From Roseovarius sp. (GTDB taxonomy: Bacteria; Pseudomonadota; Alphaproteobacteria; Rhodobacterales; Rhodobacteraceae): 64,000 bases of DNA. The stretch lies in assembly GCA_021775255.1 (NCBI GenBank), contig JAJFIA010000019.1, positions 143,878 through 207,877 of the forward strand, given 5' to 3'. Below, piece by piece: positions 36,834-46,748 of the stretch. Numbering within the stretch: position 1 is the first letter of the stretch; the number at the start of each line of letters is the position of its first letter. A model generated the notes under the pieces. That model saw nothing but the letters and a program-made list of their open reading frames with translations. It was not told the origin of the DNA and searched no databases. Position numbers and translations under genes: made by a program.

Positions 36834-38792
36834 TCAAACATCCAACTCCTCCACAAACCGGGCGTTCTCCTGAATATATTCAAACCGCAATTCCGGTTTT
36901 TTGCCCATCAGGCGTTCAACCAGATCGGTGGTCTCGCCCGGCTCGTCCTCATCAATCGTGACGCGGATCAGCTTGCGCGTGGTCGGGTCCATGGTGGTTT
37001 CTTTCAGATCCTTCGCGTCCATCTCACCGAGGCCCTTGAAGCGTTGCAGGTCGATCCTGCCCTTGCCGCCAAGGCCTTTTTCGAGCAGCTCGTTCTTCTC
37101 GGCATCGTTCGACACATAAACCCGTTTGGCGCCCTGTGTCAGGCGATAGAGAGGCGGGCAGGCGAGATATAGATGCCCCGCGTCAATCAGGGGCCGCATC
37201 TGGGTATAGAAAAACGTCATCAAAAGCGAGGCGATCTGCGCGCCGTCAACATCGGCATCGGTCATGATGATGATTTTCTCATAGCGCAGATCGTCAATGT
37301 TGAATTTGGATCCCATGCCACAGCCAAGCGATTCACACAGGTCCGAGATTTCGGCATTGCTGCCCAGTTTCGATGAGGCCGCGCCCAGCACGTTGAGGAT
37401 TTTGCCCTTGAGCGGCAAAAGCGCCTGTGTCTTGCGGTTGCGCGCGCCCTTGCCCGAGCCGCCGGCGCTGTCGCCTTCCACGATAAACAGCTCGGTCCCG
37501 GCGCGGTCTTTCGAGGCGCAATCGGTGAGCTTGCCGGGCAGGCGCAGTTTTTTGGTGGCGGATTTGCGTTGGGTTTCTTTTTCCTGACGACGGCGCAGGC
37601 GTTCTTCGGCGCGCAGCACCAGAAAATCCAAAATCGCGCCCGCGGATTTGGTATCGGCCGCAAGCCAGTTGTCAAAGTGATCGCGGACCGAGTTTTCAAC
37701 CAGTTTTTGCGCCTCAACCGTGGCGAGGCGGTCTTTGGTCTGGCCGACGAATTCCGGCTCGCGGATGAAGCATGACACCAATGCACAGCCGCCGGTTATC
37801 AGATCATCGCGGGTGATTTGCGCGGCTTTGCGATTGCCCGCCAGATCGCCATATGCCCGGATGCCCTTGAGGATCGCGGCCCAGAACCCGGCCTCGTGGG
37901 TGCCACCTTCGGGGGTGGGCACGGTGTTGCAATAGCTTTGGATGAAGCCATCGCGCGAAGGGGTCCAGTTGATCGCCCATTCGACCTTGCCGGGGGTGGC
38001 GAATTTTTCACGAAAATCGACCGTACCGGCAAAGGGCCTCTCGGCGTAAACAGATGCGCCTCCGAGCCTTTCCATCAGGTAATCCGACAGGCCGCCGGGG
38101 AAATGAAAGCTGTCCTCGGTCGGGGTTTCGCCATCGTCCATTTCGGATTTCCAGCGTATTTCGACCCCGGAAAACAGATAGGCCTTGGAGCGCGCCATAT
38201 TATAAAGCCGCGCCGGTTTGAATTTCAGGTGGCCGAAAATATCCGCATCCGGATGAAAGGTAACCGAGGTGCCGCGCCGGTTGGGAGCGGTGCCGATCTT
38301 CTCAAGCCTGCCTTGCGGGATGCCGCGGCGAAATTCCATCGCGTGTAGCTCTTTGTTGCGGGCCACTTCGACGCGCAGATAATCCGACAAAGCATTGACC
38401 ACCGACGCGCCAACACCGTGCAATCCGCCGGATGTCTCGTAACTGTCGCCCGAGAATTTGCCACCGGCGTTGAGGGTGCAGAAAATGATCTCGAGCGCGG
38501 ATTTCTTGGGGAATTTCGGGTGCGGGTCGGTGGGGATGCCGCGGCCATTATCGCGGATCGTGACATGGCCGTTTGCATGCAATTCAACCTCGATGCGGGT
38601 GGCGTGGCCGGCCACGGCCTCATCCATCGAATTGTCCACGATCTCGGCCACCAGATGATGAAACGCCCGGTCATCGGTGCCGCCGATATACATGCCGGGG
38701 CGCAGGCGGACATGCTCCATATCCTCCAGCACCTCGATCGAGGCGGCGTTATAATCGGATGGGTCCGGTTTGCCGGATAACAGATCGTTCAT
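36834..38792 (-). CDS. parE: DNA topoisomerase IV subunit B (ParE)
   Basis: A 652-residue type IIA topoisomerase ATPase subunit that decatenates sister chromosomes with ParC. The GHKL ATPase motifs are present: EIVDNSMDEAVAG, IRDNGRGIPTD and GLHGVGASVVNALS. The TOPRIM motifs are [11 protein letters not shown] and [11 protein letters not shown]. The length, about 150 residues shorter than GyrB, and the ParE-type DVDGAQIASLL sequence distinguish it from gyrB, which is partly present at the right edge. Confidence 0.95.
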   Translation of the reverse strand: MNDLLSGKPDPSDYNAASIEVLEDMEHVRLRPGMYIGGTDDRAFHHLVAEIVDNSMDEAVAGHATRIEVELHANGHVTIRDNGRGIPTDPHPKFPKKSALEIIFCTLNAGGKFSGDSYETSGGLHGVGASVVNALSDYLRVEVARNKELHAMEFRRGIPQGRLEKIGTAPNRRGTSVTFHPDADIFGHLKFKPARLYNMARSKAYLFSGVEIRWKSEMDDGETPTEDSFHFPGGLSDYLMERLGGASVYAERPFAGTVDFREKFATPGKVEWAINWTPSRDGFIQSYCNTVPTPEGGTHEAGFWAAILKGIRAYGDLAGNRKAAQITRDDLITGGCALVSCFIREPEFVGQTKDRLATVEAQKLVENSVRDHFDNWLAADTKSAGAILDFLVLRAEERLRRRQEKETQRKSATKKLRLPGKLTDCASKDRAGTELFIVEGDSAGGSGKGARNRKTQALLPLKGKILNVLGAASSKLGSNAEISDLCESLGCGMGSKFNIDDLRYEKIIIMTDADVDGAQIASLLMTFFYTQMRPLIDAGHLYLACPPLYRLTQGAKRVYVSNDAEKNELLEKGLGGKGRIDLQRFKGLGEMDAKDLKETTMDPTTRKLIRVTIDEDEPGETTDLVERLMGKKPELRFEYIQENARFVEELDV

Positions 38793-38997
38793 GGCTGCTC
38801 ATTTCTTGTTGATTGCGGGCATTATGCCAGAGCCACGCGGCTTGGGGAAGCTGTGTTTCATCTCGAATGCAGCCGGGAAGCTGGCAGAAAATCGCCGCGA
38901 AATACAGCGCTTTGGGGTGGAATATGCTGGTGGATTGTTTGCGCGTCACGATCAGTGTTATGAAGGGCCATGATTTAAGAGTGGCAGGCATATCAAC

Positions 38998-39768
38998 ATG
39001 CAAATCAGCGGTGCTTTGAAGGAATGGATCAGCCATCGCAGAACCCTGCGGAAATGGCGCCGGGCGGCCAGGCTGGCCCCGGGCATGAATCTGGAACTGT
39101 TGCAAAAGCAAAGAGCGCAAGCGCGGGATTTGCTTGATCCCATCACGCAGTTTACCGCGATTGCCGATGGGCGACTTGCACAGCCATTGCCGGGTGCGAA
39201 CACCTTTCAGAACCCTCATGGTACGGATTGGGCCTGGCGGCCGGAATTATGGCTGCACCCCCTGGCCAGACCGGGCATTTCTTCGGTTGGGAACGGCACG
39301 AATTTCGGGCCTGATATCAAGATCTTTCACGATTGTCCGGATTCGGAAATCACCCTTCGACAGATGCGCAATCGTCGCAGCTCGGATCTTGCGTCCTATG
39401 GGCTCAGGGCCGAGGTTTTTACGTTTGAGGGCTCCTTTTTATCGCTGGTTCTGGATTTGCCTCAGGCCGCGATCGAGGGCCTGCAGGCGCGGCATCTGAT
39501 CCGGCTGGATGCGATCATTGAACTGGAAAAACCGATGAAAATAAGCGCCCGGCTGAATATCAGGCACGGGCCAAATACTGTGCAGATCACCCGTGATCTG
39601 CCGCAGGGCAAGCCAAATGCAATGGTGGAATTTGATCTGGCCTATAGTGATCTGAATGAAAACCGCCTTGAAGCGGCATGGATTGATCTGATCTTCGAGG
39701 ATCCGGCGATGAACCAGGTGATATTGCGCGATCTGGCAATCAGCCGCCGCCTGCGGGCCGAGCTTTGA
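38998..39768 (+). CDS. DUF6478 family protein
   Basis: A 256-residue soluble protein, starting MQISGALKEWISHRRTLRKWRRAARLAP. A basic, amphipathic N-terminus (residues 8-25) is followed by a mainly beta domain with TDWAWRPELWLHPL, GTNFGPDIKIFHDC and LVLDLPQAAIEGL; the pattern fits the DUF6478 family of Rhodobacteraceae, for which no function is known. It overlaps the start region of the next gene, suggesting a two-gene operon. It is divergent from parE. Confidence 0.72.
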   Translation: MQISGALKEWISHRRTLRKWRRAARLAPGMNLELLQKQRAQARDLLDPITQFTAIADGRLAQPLPGANTFQNPHGTDWAWRPELWLHPLARPGISSVGNGTNFGPDIKIFHDCPDSEITLRQMRNRRSSDLASYGLRAEVFTFEGSFLSLVLDLPQAAIEGLQARHLIRLDAIIELEKPMKISARLNIRHGPNTVQITRDLPQGKPNAMVEFDLAYSDLNENRLEAAWIDLIFEDPAMNQVILRDLAISRRLRAEL

Positions 39769-39779
39769 AAGAGGGTGTG

Positions 39780-40157
39780 ATGACTGATCTGACACTGACA
39801 AAAACGCGGCTTTTCGAGGGGGTATGGGAGGGTGTGCTCAGCACGGATAGCAAGGCTAAATTCCAGCCTGAAATCGAAGTGACACATCTTGATCAGACAC
39901 TTGCGGATGTTGAAGTGACGGCCGGGCCGGGGGGCGGCCAATGGAGCATCCGGGTGCCGATACCGGCGGCGTTGATTGCCGACGGGGTGCAGACATTCCT
40001 GATCCGGGACGGGCGAAACGGCGATGTATTGAACAGTTTTGCCCTGATGGCGGGCGATTTTCTGAGCTATGACATCCGGGTGGAAATGGCCCTGCTGCGC
40101 GAAGAGCTGGACATGATGAAACGGGTGCTCAGGCGGCAAATGCCGCAGGCGAAATAG
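39780..40157 (+). CDS. Hypothetical protein linked to the DUF6478 gene
   Basis: The ATG at 39780 follows GAGGG at six bases and gives 125 residues starting MTDLTLTKTRLFEGVWEG. The sequence is mainly beta (IRVPIPAALIADGVQTFLI), ending with a helical, charged tail (MALLREELDMMKRVLRRQM). No family is recognised. The short gap (11 bp) after the DUF6478 gene indicates joint expression. Confidence 0.65.
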   Translation: MTDLTLTKTRLFEGVWEGVLSTDSKAKFQPEIEVTHLDQTLADVEVTAGPGGGQWSIRVPIPAALIADGVQTFLIRDGRNGDVLNSFALMAGDFLSYDIRVEMALLREELDMMKRVLRRQMPQAK

Positions 40158-40176
40158 GCCGGAGCGGATCGCATAT

Positions 40177-41592
40177 CTACTCTCCTATTTGCGGAATGTC
40201 CTCATCCTCATCCTCATCAAACTCGGCCTCAATGGATTTGCTGGTTTTCGCTCCAAGGGATTTCAGTTTGTCGACCTGAGACAGCAAATTTCCCCGGCCC
40301 CGCGATAATTGATCAAACGCTTTATCATAGGCATCACTTGCCTGCCCGAGATTTCTGCCAACATTTTCCATACTATCAACGAACCCGGCCACCTTGTCAT
40401 ACAAATACCCGGCCCGCGCCGCGATTTTCTCGGCGTTATTGTTGCGTCGCTCCACCGCCCAGACATTGGCAATCGTTCTGAGCGCCATCATCAGGGTTGT
40501 GGGCGTGGCGATCATGATATTATTGTCAATCGCAAATTCCGTCAGGCTGCCATCCTCACGCAGGGCCTCGGACAGCGCCCCTTCAACCGGAACAAACAGA
40601 ATGACATAATCGACGCTGGCCTCTTCCGCGTTGTGATAGCCCTTTCCGGCCAGATTTTTGATATGGTTGCGCAGGGAAATCACATGGCGTTTGCGGGCAG
40701 GAGCAGCTTCTTCCTCGGTTTCGGCATTGACCGCATCGGAATAGGCAACCAGCATGACCTTGCTGTCAATCACCAGCGTCTTGCCGCCGGGGATATGGAC
40801 AATTACATCCGGGCGATAGCGCGCGCCATCGCTGTCAATGCGGTGCGCCTGAGTTTCGTATTCCTCGCCTTCCCGCAGGCCCGAGCGCTCAAGCACGCTT
40901 TCAAGGATCATCTCCCCCCAGGCGCCCTGTTTTTGCTGATCACCCTTCAGGGCGCGGGTCAGCATCACCGCTTCTTGCGAAATTTCTTCCGAGCGTCGGC
41001 TGAGCTGTTTGATCTCGGCCTTCAGATGCTCGCGGTCTTTCAAGGTTTCGAGATGCACCTGTTTCAGCTCGCTCTCAAAATGTCCGACATTTATCTTCAG
41101 CGGGGTCAGCGCGGCATCGAGCTTTTCCAGATTGGATTTTGAGAAAGCCTCGCCCTGTACCTTCAGGGCTTCCTGTGCCATCTCGCGAAACTTGGATTCC
41201 ATATCCGCGTGCAGCCTTGTCAGAAACTGTACTTTTTCGGCGGCGGCGGTTTTTTCGGATCTCATCTCGGTTTCAAGCTGCGAAATAATGCTGCTCAACT
41301 GCAGCTCTTCATCTATTTTCTCGTCCAGCTTATGCCGCAGTTTCGACAGATCCCCCATCAGCCGATCAGCTTCACTTTTGCGCTCTTCCGCCAGAGCCTC
41401 GGCGCGGTCGGCTTTTGTCGCGGTGAGTTTCAGCTCGTCTTTTAGCCGGTCAGCGATGGAAATCAGCTTGATATTTTCTGATCGCAAAGCGCTTTCATTG
41501 GCTTTTTGGCGTCGCATGAGCACGATGAGCAAAACAGCGGCACTAATTAAGCCCGCAGCAATGATCAAAGTATATGTATCAATTTCAACCAT
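40177..41592 (-). CDS. rmuC: DNA recombination protein RmuC homologue
   Basis: Starting at MVEIDTYTLIIAAGLIS gives 471 residues. An N-terminal transmembrane helix (residues 7-27) is followed by a long coiled coil (to about residue 185) and the RmuC nuclease-like domain with QGAWGEMILESVLERSGL, RYRPDVIVHIPGGKTLVIDSK and YVILFVPVEGALSEAL. RmuC limits inversions and other rearrangements at short inverted repeats in E. coli. An acidic C-terminus (EAEFDEDEDEDIPQ) ends it. It follows mutL by about 40 bp, so a repair operon is likely. Confidence 0.93.
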   Translation of the reverse strand: MVEIDTYTLIIAAGLISAAVLLIVLMRRQKANESALRSENIKLISIADRLKDELKLTATKADRAEALAEERKSEADRLMGDLSKLRHKLDEKIDEELQLSSIISQLETEMRSEKTAAAEKVQFLTRLHADMESKFREMAQEALKVQGEAFSKSNLEKLDAALTPLKINVGHFESELKQVHLETLKDREHLKAEIKQLSRRSEEISQEAVMLTRALKGDQQKQGAWGEMILESVLERSGLREGEEYETQAHRIDSDGARYRPDVIVHIPGGKTLVIDSKVMLVAYSDAVNAETEEEAAPARKRHVISLRNHIKNLAGKGYHNAEEASVDYVILFVPVEGALSEALREDGSLTEFAIDNNIMIATPTTLMMALRTIANVWAVERRNNNAEKIAARAGYLYDKVAGFVDSMENVGRNLGQASDAYDKAFDQLSRGRGNLLSQVDKLKSLGAKTSKSIEAEFDEDEDEDIPQIGE

Positions 41593-41632
41593 CTCCGTAT
41601 TCCCCAATATACCCCAAATACCCCAAACTACA

Positions 41633-43480
41633 TCATGTGCGGCCAAACAGCCGCTCAATATCGGACAGTTTTAGCTCAACATAGGTGGGGCGTCCATGGT
41701 TGCATTGGCCGGAATGCGGCGTGGCCTCCATTTCACGCAAAAGCGCGTTCATCTCATCCGCCTGCATCCGGCGGCCCGAACGGATTGAACCATGGCAGGC
41801 GATGCGGCTGAGAATGGCCTCGATCCGGGCGCGGATGGTTTGGCTGTCACCCTGATCGGCCAGCTCATCAAGAATGTCCAGAACCATGGCGCGGGCGTTG
41901 CACGGGCCAAGGATTGCAGGGGTTTCGCGCACCGCGATGCTGCCATTGCCGAAGGGTTCAATTTTCAGGCCAAGGCGGGAAAGATCATCCGTGAGATCAA
42001 GCAGGCGGGTAGCCTCATCTTGTGACAGCTCAATGATTTCCGGGATCAGCAGGGCCTGTGAGGCCACGCCATTCTGCGCCATCTGGGTTTTCAGTTTTTC
42101 ATAAACCAGCCGCTCGTGGGCGGCGTGCTGATCAACGATGACCATGCCATCACCGGTTTGGGCGATAATATAGTTTTCATGTACCTGAGCCCGCGCCGCC
42201 CCCAGCGGCAGGGTTTGCGCAGGGGTCTCGTCGGGCCCTTGCGTGCCCGCCTCGACAGGATCCACCCGGCCGCTGAAAGCCTGCTGCATATCGGAAAATC
42301 CCGGCGCTTGCGCGGCATAACCGGCAGCGCGGGCCATGGCCGACGGGCGATCCATCTGGTAGATGCGCGGCCCGGTCTGTTCGGGGCGAAAGGCCCCCAA
42401 TGTCGCCCCGGCGACGGTGGTTGAAGCGCGGTGACCGGCCTCGGCCAGGGCATGGCGCAGACCAGAGACAATCAACCCCCTTGCACCGCCGGGATCACGA
42501 AACCGGACCTCGGATTTGGCCGGGTGCACGTTGACATCCACCAGGGTCGGATCGCAATCAATGAACAAAACCGCTGCCGGGTGCCGGTCACGGCTAAGGA
42601 AATCGGAATAGGCAGCACGCAGCGCGCCATAAAGCATTTTATCACGCACCGGGCGGCCATTCACAAACAGGTATTGCGCCAGGGACGAGCCGCGTGAATA
42701 GGTTGGCAAAGCGGCAAAGCCTGTCATGTGCAGCCCGTCGCGATTGGCATCAACCGGCAGGGAATTCTCGGCAAATTCCTTGCCCAAGATACGCGCCAGC
42801 CGCCCGTGCAGGGCGTCAAACATATCCCCGGTTTCAGGATCGGCGCGGAAGGTGATGCGGCCCTCGCCCCCGCCGGAGACATCGCGCAGGGTGAAACCCA
42901 CATAAGGCTCGGCCATGCTGAGACGTTTGAGAATATCTGTGATGGCGCGGGCCTCGGCCCGGTCGGAACGCATGAATTTAAGCCGCGCGGGCGTGGCATA
43001 GAACAGATCGCGCAAGGTTACGATGGTGCCCTTGTTGAGCGCCGCTGGTTTTTGCGCACTGATCTGGCCGCCAGCGACGGATATCTCAGCCGCCTCATGG
43101 CCCGGCGCGCGCGATTGCAGGGTCAGTCGGCCCACCGCACCAAGCGAGGGCAGCGCTTCACCGCGAAAACCAAAGGTGTGGATATTCAGCAGGTCTGACC
43201 CATCAATTTTCGAGGTGGCATGGCGGGCCAGTGCCAGGGGCAGGTCATCAGGCGCCATGCCACAGCCATCATCCACCACCCGGATCAGGGTTTTGCCACC
43301 GTCCGAATAAGACACATCCACCCGGCGCGCACCTGCATCAAGCGCATTTTCCACCAGTTCCTTGACCGCCGAGGCCGGGCGTTCAACCACTTCACCGGCG
43401 GCGATACGGTTGATCGCGGCCTCGTCAAGCTGCCGGATAACCGGGTGTATTTCGCCTATATTGGGATCAATTTTTGCCAT
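41633..43480 (-). CDS. mutL: DNA mismatch repair protein MutL
   Basis: The start [18 protein letters not shown] gives 615 residues; the track extension is not coding. GHKL ATPase motifs are intact: [44 protein letters not shown] and [14 protein letters not shown]. The C-terminal dimerisation region has [11 protein letters not shown] and the late [17 protein letters not shown], matching the alphaproteobacterial type; the DQHA..E endonuclease signature (DQHAAHERL form) is partly present. It coordinates mismatch repair after MutS. Confidence 0.96.
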   Translation of the reverse strand: MAKIDPNIGEIHPVIRQLDEAAINRIAAGEVVERPASAVKELVENALDAGARRVDVSYSDGGKTLIRVVDDGCGMAPDDLPLALARHATSKIDGSDLLNIHTFGFRGEALPSLGAVGRLTLQSRAPGHEAAEISVAGGQISAQKPAALNKGTIVTLRDLFYATPARLKFMRSDRAEARAITDILKRLSMAEPYVGFTLRDVSGGGEGRITFRADPETGDMFDALHGRLARILGKEFAENSLPVDANRDGLHMTGFAALPTYSRGSSLAQYLFVNGRPVRDKMLYGALRAAYSDFLSRDRHPAAVLFIDCDPTLVDVNVHPAKSEVRFRDPGGARGLIVSGLRHALAEAGHRASTTVAGATLGAFRPEQTGPRIYQMDRPSAMARAAGYAAQAPGFSDMQQAFSGRVDPVEAGTQGPDETPAQTLPLGAARAQVHENYIIAQTGDGMVIVDQHAAHERLVYEKLKTQMAQNGVASQALLIPEIIELSQDEATRLLDLTDDLSRLGLKIEPFGNGSIAVRETPAILGPCNARAMVLDILDELADQGDSQTIRARIEAILSRIACHGSIRSGRRMQADEMNALLREMEATPHSGQCNHGRPTYVELKLSDIERLFGRT

Positions 43481-43614
43481 ACCACCAAACCTAGCATAAC
43501 CCTGCCCGATTCGGCCAATGGATTGCGGACTGGTAAAAAAGAATTCTTTTCGGTCTACATTTGCCAAAGCACGTTATATTGTGGGCAAAACAACAAGCTT
43601 TGAGCAGAGCAAAC

Positions 43615-45783
43615 ATGAGCACTTCAGGCCGAAAGAAGCCGCGCCTTGTCGCGGATAAGCGCCATCCCCAGCCGAAGAAAAAACCGGCGGCGGCGAAAAA
43701 GAAGCCTGTGACAAGGCGTAAAAAGGCAGCGCCCAGGCGCAAGATGCGGGACAGCTCAAAGCGCATACACAACCCGGTTCTGGCGTTTTTCATCCGGCTC
43801 TTGGCGGGGCTTCTGCGGCTGGTGTGGAAAATCACCTGGCGGGTTTCGGCGGTTGGAGCGGTGCTTCTGGCACTGGCAATCGGCTATACCTACACCACCT
43901 TGCCGGATCTTAAGAGCTTTCTTGACGGGCGCTCGCGCGGGTCGGTCACGCTGCTGGATTTCAAGGGCGATGTTTTTGCCTGGCGCGGTGATCAGTTTGG
44001 CGGAGTTGTCTCGGTTGGGGGGGTGGCAAAGAGCCTGAAAAACGCCGTGGTGGCCACCGAGGACAAGCGGTTTTACCGGCATTTCGGCGTATCCCCGCGC
44101 GGGGTGGCCAGTGCGGTTCGGATCAACCTGAGCGAAGGGCGCGGGCCTTTGTCGGGGCATGGCGGATCGACCATAACCCAGCAGACCGCCAAGCTTATTT
44201 GCCTGGGGCGGCGCTATGACAAATCCCAGTGGGAAAGCGAGAAGGCTTACGTCAATGATTGCCGCCGGTCATCATTGGGGCGCAAGGCGAAAGAGGCGAT
44301 TTTTTCCATCGCGATGGAGCTGAAATACTCCAAGGACGAAATTCTGTCGATCTATCTGAACCGGGCGTATTTTGGTGGCGGGGCCTATGGGGTCGAGGCC
44401 GCAGCGCAGCGGTATTTCGATAAATCCGCGGCCAGGCTGACAGTTGGGGAAAGCGCCATTCTGGCCGGGCTGTTGACAGCGCCGACACGGTATGCGCCGA
44501 CAAACGATCTCAAGCGCTCGCAGGACCGGGCGGCAACGGTGCTCAGGCTGATGTATGAACAGGACTATCTGAGCCGGGCCGAGATGGAGAAGGCGCAGGC
44601 CAACCCTGCCGGTCTTTCCAGCGCGGCACAGGCGGAGGCGGGGGGGTACTTCGCCGATTGGGTAATGGCCTCGGGGCCGGAATTTTTCACCCGGGATACC
44701 ACCGAAGATGTGATCATTCGCACCACACTCGATCAGCGGCTGCAAAAGGCGGCAGAAGAGGCGCTGAAATTTGTGTTTGAAAACAAGGTGCAGGAGGGTT
44801 CAAAGGCGCAGGCGGCGATCATCGTTATGTCAGCAGATGGCGCGGTGCGGGCGCTTGTAGGCGGGCGCGATACCAAAGTCAGCGGCGCGTTCAACCGGGC
44901 AACGCAGGCCAATCGGCAGACCGGATCGGCCTTCAAGCCGTTTGTTTATGCCACGGCGCTTGATCTGGGATATTCGGGGAATTCAACCGTGTTGGATGAG
45001 CCCTATTGCCTGAATATTCCCGGCTCGGGCCAGTGGTGCCCGAAAAATTACGACCATAAGTTCCACGGCGAGGTGACGCTGACCGAGGCTTTGCGCAAGT
45101 CGTATAATATTCCGGCGGTGAAATTGTCGGAACGGGTGGGCCGTGAACTGGTGCAAAAAGTGGCGTCGGATTTTGGCATTGAGGGCAATCTGGCCGAGGG
45201 TCCGGCGCTGGCGCTTGGGGCGTCGGAAAGCACATTGCTGGATATGACGGGGGCCTATGCGGGCATTCTCAATGGTGGCTCGTCGGTAACGCCTTACGGA
45301 TTGGTTGAGCTGCGCCTTCAGGGCGATGATGAACCTCTGATGGGGGCCGGTGGCGGCATTGGCGAGCGGGTGATCCGGCAGGAGGCGGCGCAGGAGCTGA
45401 TTTATATGATGAATCAGGTGATCCTCAGCGGTACCGGCCGCCGGGCGGCTCTGCCCGGGTATGAGGCGGCGGGCAAAACCGGCACCACCCAGGGCGCGCG
45501 CGATGCCTGGTTTTTGGGGTTTACGGCGGATTATGTCGCCGGGGTCTGGATGGGGTATGATGATAATACGCCACTGACCGGTGTCACCGGCGGCGGATTA
45601 CCGGCCGAAATATGGAAAGAAACCATGCTCCGGGTGCATGAGGGGTTAAAGCCACGCCCCCTGCCGATGCGCCCCCCCGAACCTGTTCTGGCCCCGATTG
45701 ATCGACAGGACAGGGGCGGGCAGGACCGGCGCAATCGTGACCGGTCGATTGAAAACATGCTTCGCAGGCTGCTCGGGGGTTAG
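43615..45783 (+). CDS. Penicillin-binding protein 1A-type transglycosylase/transpeptidase
   Basis: With the start MSTSGRKKPRLVADKR the product has 722 residues. A Lys/Arg-rich cytoplasmic tail and a TM helix (residues 85-105) precede a GT51 domain with catalytic Glu in ATEDKRFYRHFG and SIYLNRAYFGGGAYGVEA, then a transpeptidase domain with SxxK in RQTGSAFKPF, SYN in LRKSYNIPAV and AGKTGTT. It polymerises and cross-links peptidoglycan on the outer face of the inner membrane. The very basic N-terminus (KKKPAAAKKKPVTRRKK) is common in alphaproteobacteria. It is divergent from mutL and its stop overlaps that of the convergent ATPase gene. Confidence 0.95.
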   Translation: MSTSGRKKPRLVADKRHPQPKKKPAAAKKKPVTRRKKAAPRRKMRDSSKRIHNPVLAFFIRLLAGLLRLVWKITWRVSAVGAVLLALAIGYTYTTLPDLKSFLDGRSRGSVTLLDFKGDVFAWRGDQFGGVVSVGGVAKSLKNAVVATEDKRFYRHFGVSPRGVASAVRINLSEGRGPLSGHGGSTITQQTAKLICLGRRYDKSQWESEKAYVNDCRRSSLGRKAKEAIFSIAMELKYSKDEILSIYLNRAYFGGGAYGVEAAAQRYFDKSAARLTVGESAILAGLLTAPTRYAPTNDLKRSQDRAATVLRLMYEQDYLSRAEMEKAQANPAGLSSAAQAEAGGYFADWVMASGPEFFTRDTTEDVIIRTTLDQRLQKAAEEALKFVFENKVQEGSKAQAAIIVMSADGAVRALVGGRDTKVSGAFNRATQANRQTGSAFKPFVYATALDLGYSGNSTVLDEPYCLNIPGSGQWCPKNYDHKFHGEVTLTEALRKSYNIPAVKLSERVGRELVQKVASDFGIEGNLAEGPALALGASESTLLDMTGAYAGILNGGSSVTPYGLVELRLQGDDEPLMGAGGGIGERVIRQEAAQELIYMMNQVILSGTGRRAALPGYEAAGKTGTTQGARDAWFLGFTADYVAGVWMGYDDNTPLTGVTGGGLPAEIWKETMLRVHEGLKPRPLPMRPPEPVLAPIDRQDRGGQDRRNRDRSIENMLRRLLGG

Positions 45784-46247
45784 GGCGCGCCGCTGTTTGC
45801 ACTGCCCCGATTGGCCTTTTCCTGTAATGAAAACACCATGGTCAGGCGGTTCCCATCCGCCATCCGGTTGTAGAGCAGTTTCATGGTCAGATTGTGGATC
45901 ATGAACCAGCCAAAGCCGCCTTCGGGCAAATCCTCAAGCGCCACCTCATGATCCGGCAGGCGACCTTTCGGCAAGGACAGACCCGGCATCGGCTGGCCAT
46001 GATCGCGCAAATCAAGCAACAGGCGTTGATTTTTGATTTCACCGGTAATTTCTACCGTACCGGATATATCCGCATACGCATGTTCAACAATGTTGTTGAG
46101 CGCCTCGGCAAGAGCTATTTCAACATTGCCGCAGATGTCTTCCGGCACGCCCCGCGCGCGTATTCTGACCCGCACCAAAGCCAGCGCCTCGCGTACCGCT
46201 TCTTCGGTGCCGGGGGTGGTGATGGTGAAACTGTGGTCTGTGTCCAT
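45780..46247 (-). CDS. RsbW-type anti-sigma factor kinase (HATPase)
   Basis: A 155-residue GHKL-ATPase of the RsbW/SpoIIAB class. The N-box is IALAEALNNIVEHAY near residue 50, the G1-like motif DLRDHGQPMP near residue 87 and the glycine box GGFGWFMIHNL near residue 117. Such kinases bind a sigma factor or partner and phosphorylate the STAS anti-anti-sigma factor; here the STAS protein is encoded just upstream. The target is not adjacent and is unknown. Its stop overlaps that of the PBP gene on the other strand. Confidence 0.88.
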   Translation of the reverse strand: MDTDHSFTITTPGTEEAVREALALVRVRIRARGVPEDICGNVEIALAEALNNIVEHAYADISGTVEITGEIKNQRLLLDLRDHGQPMPGLSLPKGRLPDHEVALEDLPEGGFGWFMIHNLTMKLLYNRMADGNRLTMVFSLQEKANRGSANSGAP

Positions 46248-46315
46248 GGCTGAGAACGGAGCCCCTTAACATAGCTTCGTTGTGCATATTCCTGCATATG
46301 TTGGCGTGTCGGCCC

Positions 46316-46654
46316 CTATCCTGCCTCGCGTTTGGCAAGGGCATCGACATTTGCATGTATCTCGAAAATCGAATCCATCCGCGTAAGACAAAACACTTTT
46401 TCCACGTCCCCGGAAAGCCCTGCCAGATCCATTTGCCTTGCATATCCGATCTGCTTTTTCGAGGCGACAATCGCGCCAAGGCCGCTGGAATCGACAAATC
46501 TCACCTGGGAGAGGTCCAGAACCACATGATCAGGCCCGGTTTCCGTCAGGCTGCGCATGGCATCCTTGAATTTGATCGCCACCGAGGCATCAATCCGCGC
46601 CTCATTGACTGTGATGATGTTGATGTCGTTGTGATAGGTGCTGTTCAGGTCCAT
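46316..46654 (-). CDS. STAS-domain anti-anti-sigma factor (RsbV/SpoIIAA type)
   Basis: A 112-residue single STAS domain. The switch segment VRFVDSSGLGAIVASKKQI near residue 52 contains the conserved serine that is phosphorylated by the partner kinase. Strand and helix order match SpoIIAA. It precedes the RsbW-like kinase gene by 68 bp in the same direction, forming a partner-switch pair. No PP2C phosphatase (RsbU/SpoIIE type) is nearby. Confidence 0.9.
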   Translation of the reverse strand: MDLNSTYHNDINIITVNEARIDASVAIKFKDAMRSLTETGPDHVVLDLSQVRFVDSSGLGAIVASKKQIGYARQMDLAGLSGDVEKVFCLTRMDSIFEIHANVDALAKREAG

Positions 46655-46748
46655 GGTGCCTCCGGCGAATGAGTAGTAATACGCATCAGGCTAGACCTCA
46701 TTCCTTACCATTCGGTATGCAAGGAACAGAAAAACAGGAGAGTGCGTC

